Below, piece by piece: positions 20,885 through 31,533 of a DNA stretch of 64,000 bases. Within the stretch, counting starts at the first letter, position 1. The number at the start of each line of letters is the position of its first letter. The translations under genes were made by a program, and so were the position numbers. The stretch spans positions 74,186,554 to 74,250,553 of the forward strand of contig CM042151.1 in assembly GCA_023376005.1 (NCBI GenBank), given 5' to 3'. The notes under the pieces were generated by a model. It did no database searches. It was given only the letters and a program-made list of their open reading frames with translations, and was not told the origin of the DNA. This stretch comes from Doryteuthis pealeii. Lineage: Eukaryota > Mollusca > Cephalopoda > Myopsida > Loliginidae.

Positions 20885-21181
20885 TTAATCCATAATGAAC
20901 AAATCTTTATTTAAATAGTCTGCCCCTATTTCAAATTTTGTAAACTCGCAATCTTCCTCGTCATTAATTTCTGAATAATAAATAATCTCATAATTATTAT
21001 TTTTGTAGCCAATCACGGTACCATCAAATTTAAGATTTTGATTTTTTATTTCAAAAATATGTTGGATATGTTTTCCAACTATTTTTCCAAATAAAATAAT
21101 AGATTTCTTCAAACACTGTTTGGGTTCTCTTTCACAGAGTATAAATATGCCCGGGTCACGTATTTGAATTTGTTTACCCAT
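20885..21181 (-). CDS. 98-residue protein, possible Tudor/SH3-like barrel
   Basis: An ATG-started frame with no low-complexity run, unlike most frames in this AT-rich stretch. The C-terminal two thirds read 'KIVGKHIQHIFEI', 'FDGTVIGYKNNNYEIIYYSE', then acidic 'NDEEDCEF' and 'DYLNKDL'. The pattern of aromatic/Gly turn, alternating hydrophobic strands and an acidic tail resembles small Tudor- or SH3-like barrels that read modified histones or RNA. I cannot name a family with confidence. The N-terminal 30 residues carry no recognisable signal or helix. No neighbour on the same strand is coding, and no intron signal is obvious. It may be one exon of a longer gene, a transposon passenger, or a chance frame. 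Confidence is for the frame being real coding sequence. Confidence 0.35.
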   Translation of the reverse strand: MGKQIQIRDPGIFILCEREPKQCLKKSIILFGKIVGKHIQHIFEIKNQNLKFDGTVIGYKNNNYEIIYYSEINDEEDCEFTKFEIGADYLNKDLFIMD

Positions 21182-22139
21182 AACACATCAGAGAAAATGA
21201 AAATTACGTTTGTTTCGCTTAGATGCTTCCGTAATCATTCTGACGACAATTTTTAATTCAAACATTATTTTCAAAAATTCATAAAAATAAAAATGTTTTA
21301 TATTATGTCATCATTTTTAGCGAGATATGTTTTATACAATATTTTCTTTGATTAATGAATACGATTTTGTTATACATTAAACAAAAGTATTTATTTTACA
21401 TTTTATAAATTTTTAAAAATCTCTGAAAATCTCTGAAAAATAAAATAAAAATGTACACAATACGAACTTTTAATATGAAATTCTTTTGAAAATAATCTAA
21501 CAATTAAAAAAAAAAAGAAAAAAAAAAGATACATATTTTTTCTTATTTACGAGATTTTAAGTTTCAACGTTTAAGATGACCTATTTCCAAAACTGTTTTA
21601 TTAGCGAATTATCTTTTTTAATATATGTTATGTCATTACATTGTCTTTCCAAAAATGTAAAATTTATTTATATACTATAAAAAAATTTATCAGATTTTTG
21701 TTGGGGGGATCAATACGCGAAACAAAATTTAAAGAAAAAATTATTAGCCTTTTCAATTTAGTAAAAATTTATTTACAATAAAGTTTGTCTTTTATTACTT
21801 CATAAATCTAAAGTTTTATTAGAATCGGATCGTTAGTTTATTTTATATGATTTTTAGAAGAATTTCCTGTGATCACCCTTTTACATAATAGGCCTTAATT
21901 TACACATAGCTATCAATATGGCTCAAGATTTTTGATTCAGTGACCTCGTTTCGGGATTGAGGAAAGAATGGTGCCAAATGAATGCCTATATAATCCTGAA
22001 TATCATACTTTTTTTCACAAGAGTAGATGTTGCCCATTTGTGAGAATGGTAGTCATATTTAAGATTGCCATATGTACCACTGTTTTTCCCTATAAAATTC
22101 ACCCCCCTCCCCTATATTTAACACAATAAGACTTGCATA
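21182..22139. other. No gene recognised
   Basis: AT-rich sequence (A-tract at 21508-21530) with no open frame over 60 codons and no repeat copy I could match elsewhere, apart from the 'GGTACCACTG'-like family edge near 22070. Confidence 0.45.
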
Positions 22140-22890
22140 AAAGTTAATATTATTTAATTTATTTCACGCAGAAAAAAAAAATTTAAGCACACAAAAGATT
22201 GAAAATCTCTTAAAATTTAATTTCTTGAAAAAATTTTTTTTGACAATTTAATAGAATATAGTACATACCAATTAAAAAAGCAAGAAAAAGTTTTCAAATA
22301 ATAATATTATGACATTTTTTTGCACTTTTTATTTCCGATTTCATTAATTTTTCCTAAAAAAAAAAAAATACTGCGTTGTATGTTATACAATTTCTTTGAT
22401 ATAGTTATTCAGACTCTTATCTTTATAGAAAAAAAGGAAAAGAGTTTTCTGACGGGTCATTTTTTATCTCATAAAATAAAATGGGGTGGGGATAGACCTT
22501 GTAAAAAAAATATTTCCCCTAATATATTTAATGAAAAAACTATTTCAGATATATTTACATCCAAAGGTAAACATTTATGGAAATTTTCGTGAAAATCAGA
22601 CTATTAATTGAATTTTTGTAGAATTTAAAATAAAACGTCTTATCGTAACTTGTTTTTAGCTACGTTAAATTTCAGTTGATTTAACAGGGCAAAAATGAAA
22701 ACATTGTTTTTCAATCATAATTTTCATTATTTCCGTAAGCTGAAAACATTTTTTTAAAATCATCCGGAGTTTGTTTAATGTTTTTTCTTTCGAATGGAAA
22801 AAATCTTTTCTAGAAAATATTAATTTTTCTGCAAGTTTCATTGTGTTAAATACAGGGGCTAAATTTCACAGGGTAAAATTGGTGGTACCT
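22140..22890 (+). repeat. Family B copy
   Basis: Shares 'GTTATTCAGACTCTTATC', 'TTTACATCCAAAGGTAAAC', 'TTTCAGTTGATTTAACAG' and 'TTTCACAGGGTAAAATTGG' with copies at 29.4, 37.0, 47.0 and 63.4 kb, and in reverse at 32.65 and 51.06 kb. The 90-residue frame at 22320-22592 lies wholly inside the repeat and is interrupted in other copies. Confidence 0.85.
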
Positions 22891-23640
22891 AAGAATCATC
22901 ATCAGAAATGGTAGCAATATTTCATATTTAAGTATGTTCAATATCTTTCAAGTGAGGTAATAAGAATTTTTTTTTAAATTTTAAAACATTATCCAAAATC
23001 AGAATTGTCTAATTTTAATGACATTTTCAGTACTTTATCTATTAAGGACTTAATTATATAAGACTATAATAGCTTCTTTTATTAAAAAGAGAAAAAAAAT
23101 TACCACTTAACGTTGGAGGAGTGTTTCAAACGTTGAAGAAAAATTCCATTTCCTAATTTTTACATTTTCCAAAAGAAAACATGATAAAATTGTAAGACAT
23201 AAAAAAAATTTCAACATCCGAAAAAAAGGTATTTTCTTAAAATTTAAAAAAGTAATTTTTGTATTGTGTTCTCTTTTGATAATTATTTTTCTATGAATAA
23301 ATTTTATAAAAGTCTTTTCTTTTATTCAATTTAGCTATTTTTATTCTCTTAAAAGTTTTAAATTTCAAAACCTTATCAAAAGTCATAATAGTCAAATTTA
23401 ATGAAATTGTCAGTTCTTTTAACGTTGTAGTGGTGTTTTAGCCCTTACTCAATGAATTAAAAAAAAAATTCCATTTTCTAATTTGTACATTTGTAGAATG
23501 CTTGAATAAAAAATTTGAAAAAACATGAAAAAATATTGTAAAAAATTAAAAGTCTTTTCTCTTTTGAACTATTTTTATTCTCTTAAAAATCTAATAGTGA
23601 ATTTTAAACACCCGAAAGATGGCATGTTGTACCATGATTG
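22891..23640 (+). repeat. Family E copy
   Basis: Blocks 'TAATGACATTTTCAGTACTT', 'ATCTAATAGTGAATTTTAAA' and 'GATGGCATGTTGTACCAT' recur at 38.44-39.42 kb (split) and 52.77-53.28 kb. In the last copy it directly abuts the 5' block of array 4. Confidence 0.8.
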
Positions 23641-23742
23641 TTTGCATGTAGTTAAATAAATATCAGGGACAAAATAGAATGTTGTTAAGAAATCTAGTCA
23701 CTAAGTTTTCACAAAAGAGTCAGGAAGAACTATAATTCTACA

Positions 23743-24178
23743 CGTGAGTGCTTATTTGTTTATAATGTATTGTTTCATAGCTGTGCTTTTTAAAATTGTA
23801 ATACCAACACACAAAGGGGATATATGACTTATCTTTATTCCACATTCCTCAATTTAAATCAGGTTTGCATACCCACACATGTTTTGTTTTGTTATGTTAA
23901 TAAAAAACACGAAAGATTAAAACTTGATAAAATTTTAATGACATTTTCAGTACTTTATTTATAAAAGTATTTTCTCTTATTCAATTGAACTATTTTTATT
24001 CTCTCAAAAGTTTTAAATTTCAAAACCTTATCAAAAGTCATGTGAGTACTTATTTGTTTATAATGTATTGTTTCATAGCTGTGCTTTTTAAAATTGTAAT
24101 ACCAACACACAAAGGGGATATATGACTTATCTTTACTCCACATTCCTCAATTTAAATCTGGTTTGCATACCTACTCCC
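23743..24178 (+). repeat. Direct duplication, ~137-bp units
   Basis: 23743-23880 and 24040-24178 share 'CTTATTTGTTTATAATGTAT', 'ACCAACACACAAAGGGGATA' and 'CACATTCCTCAATTTAAATC' with only a few differences. The start-to-start offset is 297 bases. Part of the spacer repeats family E sequence, so the whole ~297-bp unit may have duplicated. Confidence 0.85.
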
Positions 24179-24363
24179 ATGCATAAAAGATTTTCCCCAG
24201 GCATTAAAAAGAGGAGTTACCAAATTTCAAAAGAAGATACTCTAAGCTTTCAAAAAATACCAAATTGAGTTTGGTAATTTCTGAAAATGAAAAAAATCCA
24301 AAGAAATTCTGAAGAGTCATAAGTTATAAAATTTGCTAATTGATAAAAATTTTTCTGTTATCA

Positions 24364-24365
<2 letters not shown>

Positions 24366-24394
<29 letters not shown>

Positions 24395-25230
24395 GTCATG
24401 CTATCCACAACAATTTCTTGCCAAACATCTCTATCATTAATCACCCCCGGCACAGTATCCAGTATCCAAGCAGAGTTGGTTCATGTAGCTCTTTGATGAG
24501 CAGCCTGCACTGGCGTTCTTCTGTGCTGGCTTCCACTTGTAAATCTCATTTATGAGTTCGTCCTTGCTTCTTCAGTAGTGTCCACCATATCTTATTCGTC
24601 TCACATGAATGGTTTTTGTTATAGGAAACAAGTGACCATACAGCTGCTTTCTTGTTAGGTGTAGTTTCCACAATTTGTTTAAGATCACATGCAGCATTCT
24701 TGTGAAGTTACCATCTCACTTATTCTCTTGGTGTTTTTTTAGGGTACAGGTGGTACAGCCATATAGTAGTACTGATACAACTATGGCTTGGAAGAATTGT
24801 TGCTTTGACTTGTCAGTGAGATTGGATTTCTATATGACTGTTCATAGCAGATCATGACTTCCCTATGTGTGCATTAATATTGCTTTCTGTGGATGAGATA
24901 TTACTACCTAGGTACATGAATTGTTCTACCAACTTTAGAGACTTACCGTCAAGTGTTTAGATTCTTCCTTCCTTTTTAAAACACATGTACTCAGTTTTAT
25001 CGGAGTTCACATAGAGGCTGTTCCATGCTGCCCTTTTCAATCTATGTATCAGGGATTCAGCCTGTGCAGGTATATTTGCAAGAAGTACCAGATCATCTGT
25101 GTAGTTCGCATACATAATAGTCTGTGCAGGTATCATCTGCTTTGTGCCTTTTTTTAATGTGAGGTATCTAGATATCATAAGATTGAGAAAATAAAGTTCC
25201 CAATTTAACCTGATTTGTAGCACTTAGTAT
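24366..25230 (-). pseudogene. RTE-type LINE, RT end to 3' microsatellite tail
   Basis: On the minus strand the RT active-site region reads 'YANYTDDLVLLANIPAQAES', then 'LYVNSDKTEYMCFKKEG'; the usual Y-A-D-D is Y-T-D-D here. The region after it matches the C-terminal part of the same LINE class, with 'YMNQLCLDTGY' near 24470 and a reading close to 'NDRDVWQEIV'. These are separated by stops and shifts. The element ends at the (CAT)8 tract at 24370-24393, the tail type common in RTE-related LINEs. It is 5'-truncated before the earlier RT motifs, and most likely dead. It encodes no intact protein; 24957-25223 is the longest open piece. Confidence 0.8.
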
Positions 25231-25595
25231 TGTTGTATTGTCAGATCTCTAATGTTCTTCCGTCAAAATTCTGTTCTTTCTTCTGACAATGTTCTTCTCC
25301 AGATAGTCGTTGTCTCTCCAGGTTCCATCTTGTGTTCTGTAGCAAGAATAAAATGGTGGGATTTGATTTGAAACTCATTCCAGAATTTGATGGTTTACCC
25401 CACCCCCATTGTTTTCTGGGTTGAGAGATGAGCAGTGATGCTGATAGTTTTCTTAATTTACTGAGTCCTGGGATGCTCATATTTACTTTGAATGAGTCCT
25501 CAGGAAATTTGATGGGTCCCAACTGGATATGATTTTATCGTGTCATTTAAAAATTTTGTGCATCAGAGATGCAGGATGGATGCATACCTATCAGC

Positions 25596-25677
<82 letters not shown>

Positions 25678-25720
25678 ATATATATATTCATATTGAATTT
25701 CATTAAATGTATTTAATTAT
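25231..25720. repeat. Upstream block of array 2, shared with array 1
   Basis: 25430-25720 aligns with 7740-8120: 'AGTGATGCTGATAG', 'GGAAATTTGATGGGTCCCAA', 'TTTTGTGCATCAGAGA', a microsatellite, then 'TTCATATTGAATTTC'. 25231-25429 has no match I could see; the 93-residue minus frame at 25241-25522 crosses into the block and has no domain. Confidence 0.7.
25601..25690. repeat. Compound (CT)n(TA)n(TG)n microsatellite
   Basis: About 13 CT units, then about 22 TA units, a short TG run and TA again. In the array 1 copy (8068-8091) the corresponding position has a TA run only. Confidence 0.95.
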
Positions 25721-25755
25721 TTATTGAACCGCAGTATATCCATTTTATTTATGAT

Positions 25756-26542
25756 TAAGCATGTACCTGTTATGCAATTAATTGAAATGTGAACTGATTA
25801 CAATTTTATTCTTGAATCTCTTGTTTTTTTTTGTTATTTTTCTGATGTTTCATTCAGTGTAAGATGATAAAATGTTTGCCATAAGTACACTTGCTTTGTT
25901 TGCTAAATGTTAGTGGAAAAATTTTCTCATATTTTTATAAATGGAAAGTCTTTTTAATTCTAATAAATCTTTGTCAAAATTAGAAAAAAATTATGTATTG
26001 ATATTAAATTCCATTAAATTTACTTCATTATTTGTTGAATTATTGAATTACAATTTTTCTTTATGGAAGTAAGGTAATTGAAATATGAACTGATTGTAAT
26101 ATTATAATTCCAAAATATTCTTGAATCTCTTGTTTCTTGTTTTAATAATATGTTCTTATTCATTCACAGATATCAACTGCATTGGAGAAGAATGGTTTTG
26201 AAATGTAAAAAGACACATATAAACACCTAACAAAGAACAATTATATTCTTCTGATATGTGTGGATCTACATATTGAGAACTCACAGGACAATTGAATTCA
26301 GCAGCAAAATAAAATAATATTAAAATAATATCCTTAAAGTACTTACTAGAAGTAGAAAAATTATCTGATTGAATAAATGAAAATAGGGAAAAAATATAGG
26401 AATTTTTTGAGAAGCATTTCAAAACAAAGATCTGAATATAAGGACTTCGTTTTCCTTAAATTCACAAAGAACAAGGGGAAAACCCAACATTTCACCACTG
26501 TGCAGAGCAGAATTTTCACAGAGATCAGAACTGAAAACAGAT
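25756..26542 (+). other. Conserved 5' block of array 2
   Basis: 25756-25990 aligns with 42970-43210 ('GCATGTACCTGTTATGCAAT', 'GATGATAAAATGTTTGCCA'). 'TTATTCATTCACAG' ends at 26169 and looks like a splice acceptor shared by all arrays. Decayed finger text follows, such as 'GTGTGGATCTACATATTGAG' near 26255. The stretch before the ATG corresponds to the degenerate 'RSELKTDM' finger of array 3 ('AGATCAGAACTGAAAACAGA' at 26522-26541). It contains stops in the finger frame, so it is probably 5' UTR or fossil coding sequence. Confidence 0.65.
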
Positions 26543-27493
26543 ATGGAAAAACGATTGAAAGCAGAAGTATTTACTTGTAAAATTTGTGGATCCATATTTC
26601 CAGTGAGTTCTAATTTGAAAGCACACATGCGAACACATACAGGAGAGAAATCATTTTCTTGTGAAGTCTGTGGATCGGCATTTTCACAGAGTAGCAGTTT
26701 GAAATCACACATGAGAACACACACTGGAGAGAAACCATTTTCTTGTGAAGTCTGCAGATTAGTATTTTCACACTGTTCCACTTTAAGAGCACACATGAGA
26801 ACACACAATGGAGAGAAGCCATTTTCTTGTGAAGTCTGCGGATCAGCATTTTCACGGAGTAGCAGTTTAAAATCACACATGCGAACACACACTGGAGAGA
26901 AACCATTTTCTTGTGAAGTCTGTGGATTAGTATTTTCACACAGTTCCACTTTAAGAGCACACATGCGAACACACAATGGAGAGAAGCCATTTTCTTGTGA
27001 AGTCTGTGGATCAGCATTTTCACAGACGGGCCATTTGAAATCACACATGCGAACACACACTGGTGAGAAACCATTTTCTTGTGAAGTCTGTGGATCAGCA
27101 TTTTCAGTCAGTTCAAATTTGAAATGCCACATGCGAACACACACTGGAGAGAAGCCATATTCATGTGAAATCTGTGGATCTTCTTTTTCAGACTCTTCCA
27201 GTTTAAGAAAGCACATGCGAACACACACTGGGGAAAAACCATTTTCTTGTGATGTCTGCGGATCAGCATTTTCACAGAGATTCAGTTTGAAAATGCACAT
27301 GCGAACACACACTGCAGAGATGCCATTTTCTTGTGAAGTCTGTGGATCAGCATTTTCAGTCAGTTCAAATTTGAAATGCCACATGCGAACACACACTGGA
27401 GAGAAGCCATTTTCTTGTGAACTCTGCAGATCAGTATTTTCACACAGATCCAGTTTGAAAATACACATGCGAACACACACGGAAGACAAATAG
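26543..27493 (+). CDS. C2H2 zinc-finger array 2 (11 fingers, intact)
   Basis: An ATG-started 316-residue frame with an ordinary TAG. After about 12 residues come eleven complete C2H2 units of 28 residues with T-G-E-K-P-F linkers (two are N-G-E-K-P-F, one T-A-E-M-P-F). Finger 1 has C-K-I-C-G-S-I-F-P; the rest are near C-E-V-C-G-S-A-F-S. Helix starts include VSSNLKA, QSSSLKS, HCSTLRA, RSSSLKS, HSSTLRA, QTGHLKS, VSSNLKC (twice), DSSSLRK, QRFSLKM and HRSSLKI. Fingers 2-3 and 4-5 are near-identical pairs, an internal 168-bp duplication; fingers 7 and 10 share a helix. No effector domain is visible, so it is likely a nuclear DNA-binding protein with fingers only. It is the cleanest of the four arrays. 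A further finger lies 280 bases downstream, after a duplicated insert. Confidence 0.85.
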   Translation: MEKRLKAEVFTCKICGSIFPVSSNLKAHMRTHTGEKSFSCEVCGSAFSQSSSLKSHMRTHTGEKPFSCEVCRLVFSHCSTLRAHMRTHNGEKPFSCEVCGSAFSRSSSLKSHMRTHTGEKPFSCEVCGLVFSHSSTLRAHMRTHNGEKPFSCEVCGSAFSQTGHLKSHMRTHTGEKPFSCEVCGSAFSVSSNLKCHMRTHTGEKPYSCEICGSSFSDSSSLRKHMRTHTGEKPFSCDVCGSAFSQRFSLKMHMRTHTAEMPFSCEVCGSAFSVSSNLKCHMRTHTGEKPFSCELCRSVFSHRSSLKIHMRTHTEDK

Positions 27494-27775
27494 CTGCTAT
27501 CAAAGGAACATGCTCCATCCTAAAAAGATCCTTAGGATACAAATAATATTTATAAAGAAACCAAGTTTTAGCCCCATAACAGAGGCCCCTTGACTTCTAA
27601 AAATTCTAATAAAAAATGAAGCAAAAAAATGAAAGCAGCTATCAAAGGAACATGCTCCATCCTAAAAAGATCCTAAAAGGATACAAATATTATTTATAAA
27701 GAAATCAAATGTTAGCCCCAGGACAGGGGCCCTTGACTTCAAAAAATTCTAATAAGAAAATCAAACAAAAAAGTG
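27494..27775 (+). repeat. Two ~140-bp direct repeats after array 2
   Basis: 'GCTATCAAAGGAACATGCTC' starts near 27493 and again near 27635. Each copy continues through 'CATCCTAAAAAGATCCT', 'ATATTTATAAAGAAA', 'TTGACTTC' and 'AAAATTCTAATAA'. The end of the unit also occurs after array 4 at 55815-55850 ('TGACTTCTAAAAAATTC'). Confidence 0.9.
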
Positions 27776-27858
27776 AGAAACCATTTACTTGTGAAATCTG
27801 TGGAACTGCATTTTCACAGAGATTCAAATTACAAAAACACATCAATAGACTTTACTGA
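27776..27858 (+). pseudogene. Orphan terminal C2H2 finger
   Basis: Reads 'EKPFTCEICGTAFSQRFKLQ' and then K-H-I-N-R-L-Y-stop, one finger whose second His region is altered. It lies beyond the stop of array 2 and the duplicated insert, so the insert appears to have cut off the last finger. Splicing across the insert is possible but no clear donor/acceptor pair is evident. Confidence 0.75.
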
Positions 27859-27899
27859 AAAAAAATTGAAAATATCTTTAATATCAATTAAGAATGTTC

Positions 27900-28125
27900 A
27901 CACCAAATGACTTTTAGGCACCCCTTTTCTGATCTCGATTCATGTGGACATTTTTTCCATTTACACCATCAAAATCTTCTTGTTTGTTAGGGGTTAGGGT
28001 TAGGGGTTAGTTATATAACTAAAAATAAAAACCTCTAAAAATTGTCTGTTAACAATTAACCCGATTTTAACAGTGTAAATGTAAAATTGAGATCGCAAAA
28101 GGGGTGCCTAAAGGTCATATGGGCC
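27900..28125. mobile_element. 226-bp hAT-like MITE
   Basis: Flanked by the 8-bp direct repeat GAATGTTC (27892-27899 and 28126-28133). The ends are imperfect inverted repeats: left 'ATGACTTTTAGGCACCCC' and right, in reverse, 'ATGACCTTTAGGCACCCC', extending through 'TTTT(C/G)', 'GATCTC' and 'ATTTACAC'. An 8-bp duplication suits the hAT superfamily. It has no coding capacity, and the centre holds telomere-like repeats. Confidence 0.85.
27987..28010 (+). repeat. Short TTAGGG-like tract
   Basis: 'TTAGGGGTTAGGGTTAGGGG' then TTAG, inside the MITE above. Too short and imperfect to be a telomere. Confidence 0.7.
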
Positions 28126-28429
28126 GAATGTTCTGTATTTTTAGAAGACCCAAATATTTTCCAAATAAAGTTTTGTATAAGAAAGATTTCAATTTTTTCA
28201 AAATTATTTTTAATGACAGTGTTACTGTTCGTTAGGTACCACCAAAATATGTCATGTGATCAGTTTGTCCAATATTAAATGAGGAAACGTAAATATCTTT
28301 GAACTTTTAAATCTCGCAAAAAAGAAAAAACATGAAGATAATGAGTTGTCACTCAAAGATCAAATTATCCAATTGGAGAAAAATAACTCATAAATAAAAC
28401 AGTCAGTTTTTTTTTTCTTTATGAAAGTG

Positions 28430-28999
28430 TGTGTTTCTTTATTGATATTTTGTAGCAGAATTCTGTATTCATGGTTCTTTTACTAAAAAAAACATCCCAT
28501 ATAGAAACTTATAAAAATCTTCTGAAATAATTATTCAGACTTATATATATGGAAAAAAAAGTAAAAATAATTTTTTCAGTTCCTTTTTTCATATTTCATA
28601 AAATAAAAAAGGGGAGGGGTAGACCTCATAAAAATATTTCCCCAAATATATTTTAGGAAAAAACTATTTCAGACATATTTTCATTGAAAGGTAAGTATTT
28701 GTGGAAATCTTCATGAAAATTGGACCATTAATTGATTTTTCTTAGATTTTTTTAAAAACCCTCTAATCGTAACTTGTTTTTGGCTACGTTAAATTTAGGT
28801 GTCTCCAAAATCAGGTCACGTGATCAGTTTAGGCCATATTAAATAAACGAAAGTAAATATCTTTTAACCTAGTTTTTTAAAAATCCAGCATAAAAAAAGT
28901 AACGATCATATAGAGTTGTTACAAAGTTAACAAACAGTTAATTCAAATATCAAATTATCCGATTGGGAAAAATTACACCATTATCTTGAAAAAGAAATA
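28430..28999 (+). repeat. Family B fragment followed by family C tail
   Basis: 28440-28790 carries family B text ('GTAGCAGAATTCTGTATTC', 'ACTTATAAAAATCTTCTGA', 'TTTCATAAAATAAA'); 28795-28990 is the family C tail ('AGGTCACGTGATCAGTTTAG', 'AAATTATCCGATTGGGAAA'). Confidence 0.75.
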
Positions 29000-29440
29000 A
29001 AAAGTTTGTTTAACTTGCAAAATGGTGATTTTTATGTTGAAATGGGGACTGCAAATTTATATATTATCTCTCTTTGACAATTATACATTTAAATGTATTG
29101 GTGGCTGTATTCGACATAAATGTTTTCTTGTGCATATTAACCAATTATTGGTTTTCAACTATTTTTGAAATATTTTTTTTTGTTTGTGGTAGTTTCAGAA
29201 TAATACCGGAATATATTTTAGTTGAACTTATAGTGTTACTGAAGCAAAGAAAAGACAAAAAGTATTACAGTTTTGCTCTTCCGTATATTATAAGAATCAA
29301 ACATTGCTATTCAATAATAAAAAATAAAAAACTTTAATTCTCTTTAAAATATTAATATATCGTTGATCGGACAAATTTTTAGTTCACCTGAATAATTCAG
29401 TGTTACATTATATTTTTAAATATTAGTGAAAAATTCGGTT
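29000..29440 (+). repeat. Family F copy
   Basis: Matches 46793-47040: 'GTTTAACTTGCAAAA', 'GGGGACTGCAAATTTA', 'TTTTCTTGTGCATATTAA', 'TTTTTTGTTTGTGGTAG'. The 87-residue frame at 29074-29337 is not preserved in the second copy (a deletion removes its middle). Confidence 0.75.
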
Positions 29441-30156
29441 TGTACTCACAAAAAAAGATTTTTAAACATTAAAAAAAAAAAAAATTATTTAATCACACAA
29501 AAGATTTAAAATCTCTTAAAAATCGATTTCCATGAAAAAAATATTTTCTTGACAATTTAATAGAATATAGTACATATCAATTAAAAAAGCAAAAAAAAGA
29601 GGTTTTCAAATAATAATATGACTTTTTAGCACTTTTTATTTCAGACTACATGATTTTTTCTACAAAAACTACTGCCTTGAATAATATATAAATCTTTTGA
29701 TATAGTTATTCAGTCTCTTATATTTATAGAAAAAAAAAGTAAAAATCGTTTTTTTTTTTTTTCGTTTCATTTTTTTTTTTCATATCTTATGAAATAAAAT
29801 AGGTGGGGGGAGGTAGACATCGTTAAAAAAATATCTCCCCTAATATATTTTATGAAAAATTATTTCAGACATATTTACATCCAAAGGTAAATATGGAAAT
29901 TTTCATGAAAATCGGACCATTAATTGATTTTTCATAGAATTTTTTTTAAAATCCTCTTGCTGTAAGTTGTTTTGGGTCACGTTAAATTTCGGTCGATTTA
30001 ACGGTGCAAAAATGAAAACATTGTTTTTCAATCATAATTTACATTATTTCCGTAGGCTGAACATTTTTAAAAAATCATCAGGTGTTTTTAATGTTTCTTA
30101 TTTCAAATGGAAACAGAATTTTCAAGATAATATTAACTTTTATGCAAGTTTCATTG
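29441..30156 (+). repeat. Family B copy, first part
   Basis: Runs from 'CACAAAAGATTTAAAATCTC' to 'GCAAGTTTCATTG', then is interrupted by the family A insertion; family B resumes at 31526 with 'TGTTAAATATAGGTGGGG'. Confidence 0.85.
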
Positions 30157-30164
30157 TGTTAAAT

Positions 30165-31525
30165 TAGCTATAGGCAAAAAATTCGTCTGCCAGGAGTTTT
30201 AAAAGCGAATTAAAAATAATTAAATCTATTATTTACGGTCAAACTTTGTCTAAATCGATAAGTAGTAACATAATGACCATCATTAAAAAAGAAAAATATT
30301 ATTACAATATGCAATTTATTTTTAATTATATTATATTTATATTATATTTAATTTATATTATAGAATTCTATGGAATTCCGTAATGACCATAATATTTTAA
30401 ACTTTTTTGTCTTGTTTGAAGTAAAATCCGTTTTGTGACTAAATGAACTTAGCACCCTCCCCTCTACAGAAAATAATTTACCAAAAATCAGGGAATTATC
30501 GGATTTTAATGAAATTTTCGGTGTTGATTAATCAATGAATGAACTTTTTCAAAACTCTCATTTTGTTTCAGGGCACTTCATTTTGACCCCCTCCCCCCAC
30601 TTACTCTGTGGGCGTAAAATCTCTGCGGGTTGGTCAGCGTTCGGTTTTTAATTACAGTATAAATAAATTTTAAAAAATTTATTTGTATAAAAATAAATGT
30701 CCGAATAATTGAATTAAAAATAGTAATAATGAAATGAACTTACCTTAACTTATTAGATATTGAATCTTTCGGTTAAATTACTGACACAAAAAATAACTCT
30801 TCCTAATAGAGGAAGATATATTTCATATTTTATGTATTTGGTCTTAATTGTCTTCCATACAATTAATATTCTAACATTATGGATTTATATTGAAAATCAA
30901 TTTAATTGTTTTAAAATATGTAAGTCTTGATATTAGGTTTAAAATGTTATATTTTTAGTTTCTAGAAATAAATATCTATTTAATGCAAACCTTACTTTAT
31001 ACTCATGAAGTAATAAGTTTTGAAGAAAAATTCTATTTTCGCAGAAAAAATATCGATGTATATTTTTTTTTAATAAGATAATAGTCAATTAAATAATTAT
31101 GGAAATGAGTAAAAAAGAAATCTCCTAAAAAATTATTTTATATTATTTTTTTTACATTTTATTTTTCGATAATCATTACTTATTTTCTCATAGAAGAGCA
31201 ACCGTAAAAAAATTTTGTTTGTTTTTATTCATAACTTCGGTCTTTTATCTCATTATTTATACTATAATTAGTATCGAAAAATGATCAACTTGCAAAACAT
31301 TTTACGCCCCCAACATAAGGGGGGTCAAAATTAAGTGACCTGAAAAAAATGAGAAAGTTTTGAAATAAAATAAATAATGCATTATAAAGATCATTCATTG
31401 ATACATAAACACTGAAAATTTCATTAAAATCCGATAATTCCCTGATTTTTGGTAAATTATTTTCTGTAGGGGGGCTAAAGTCATTTTGTCAAAAACGAAT
31501 TTTAGCCTCTGTTTGCTAATGCCTA
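30165..31525 (-). mobile_element. Family A element, 1,361 bp, with 8-bp target duplication
   Basis: Inserted into family B, with TGTTAAAT on both sides (30157-30164 and 31526-31533); intact family B shows one TGTTAAAT there (for example 22847-22854). Ends are TAGCTATAGGCAAA and, in reverse, TAGGCATTAGCAAA, a weak terminal inverted repeat. There is no open frame over 60 codons, so it is non-autonomous. This copy defines the borders of family A. Confidence 0.85.
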
Positions 31526-31533
31526 TGTTAAAT

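Larger units (their letters stand above)
27866..28429 (+). repeat. Family C copy carrying a MITE
   Basis: Family C runs to 27899 ('TCAATTAAGAATGTTC') and resumes at 28126 ('GAATGTTCTGTATTTTTAGA'), through 'TATGTCATGTGATCAGTTTG' to about 28420. The interruption is the 226-bp element described separately. Confidence 0.85.

Noticed and set aside
20885..21181. Bacterial or viral origin for the isolated small frame
   Set aside because: No compositional break or phage-like neighbour; surrounding repeats are the same as elsewhere in the window.
26419..27489. Long antisense frames through the finger arrays (for example 356 codons here, also 9268-9801, 53783-54388, 54440-54976), rich in S-Q-E-N-G-F-S-P-V-C
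   Set aside because: They are mirror readings of the 84-bp finger repeat; their Cys spacing follows from the sense codons, and no independent start or domain is present.
27987..28010. Telomere or chromosome end
   Set aside because: Only about four imperfect TTAGGG units, and they lie inside a MITE.
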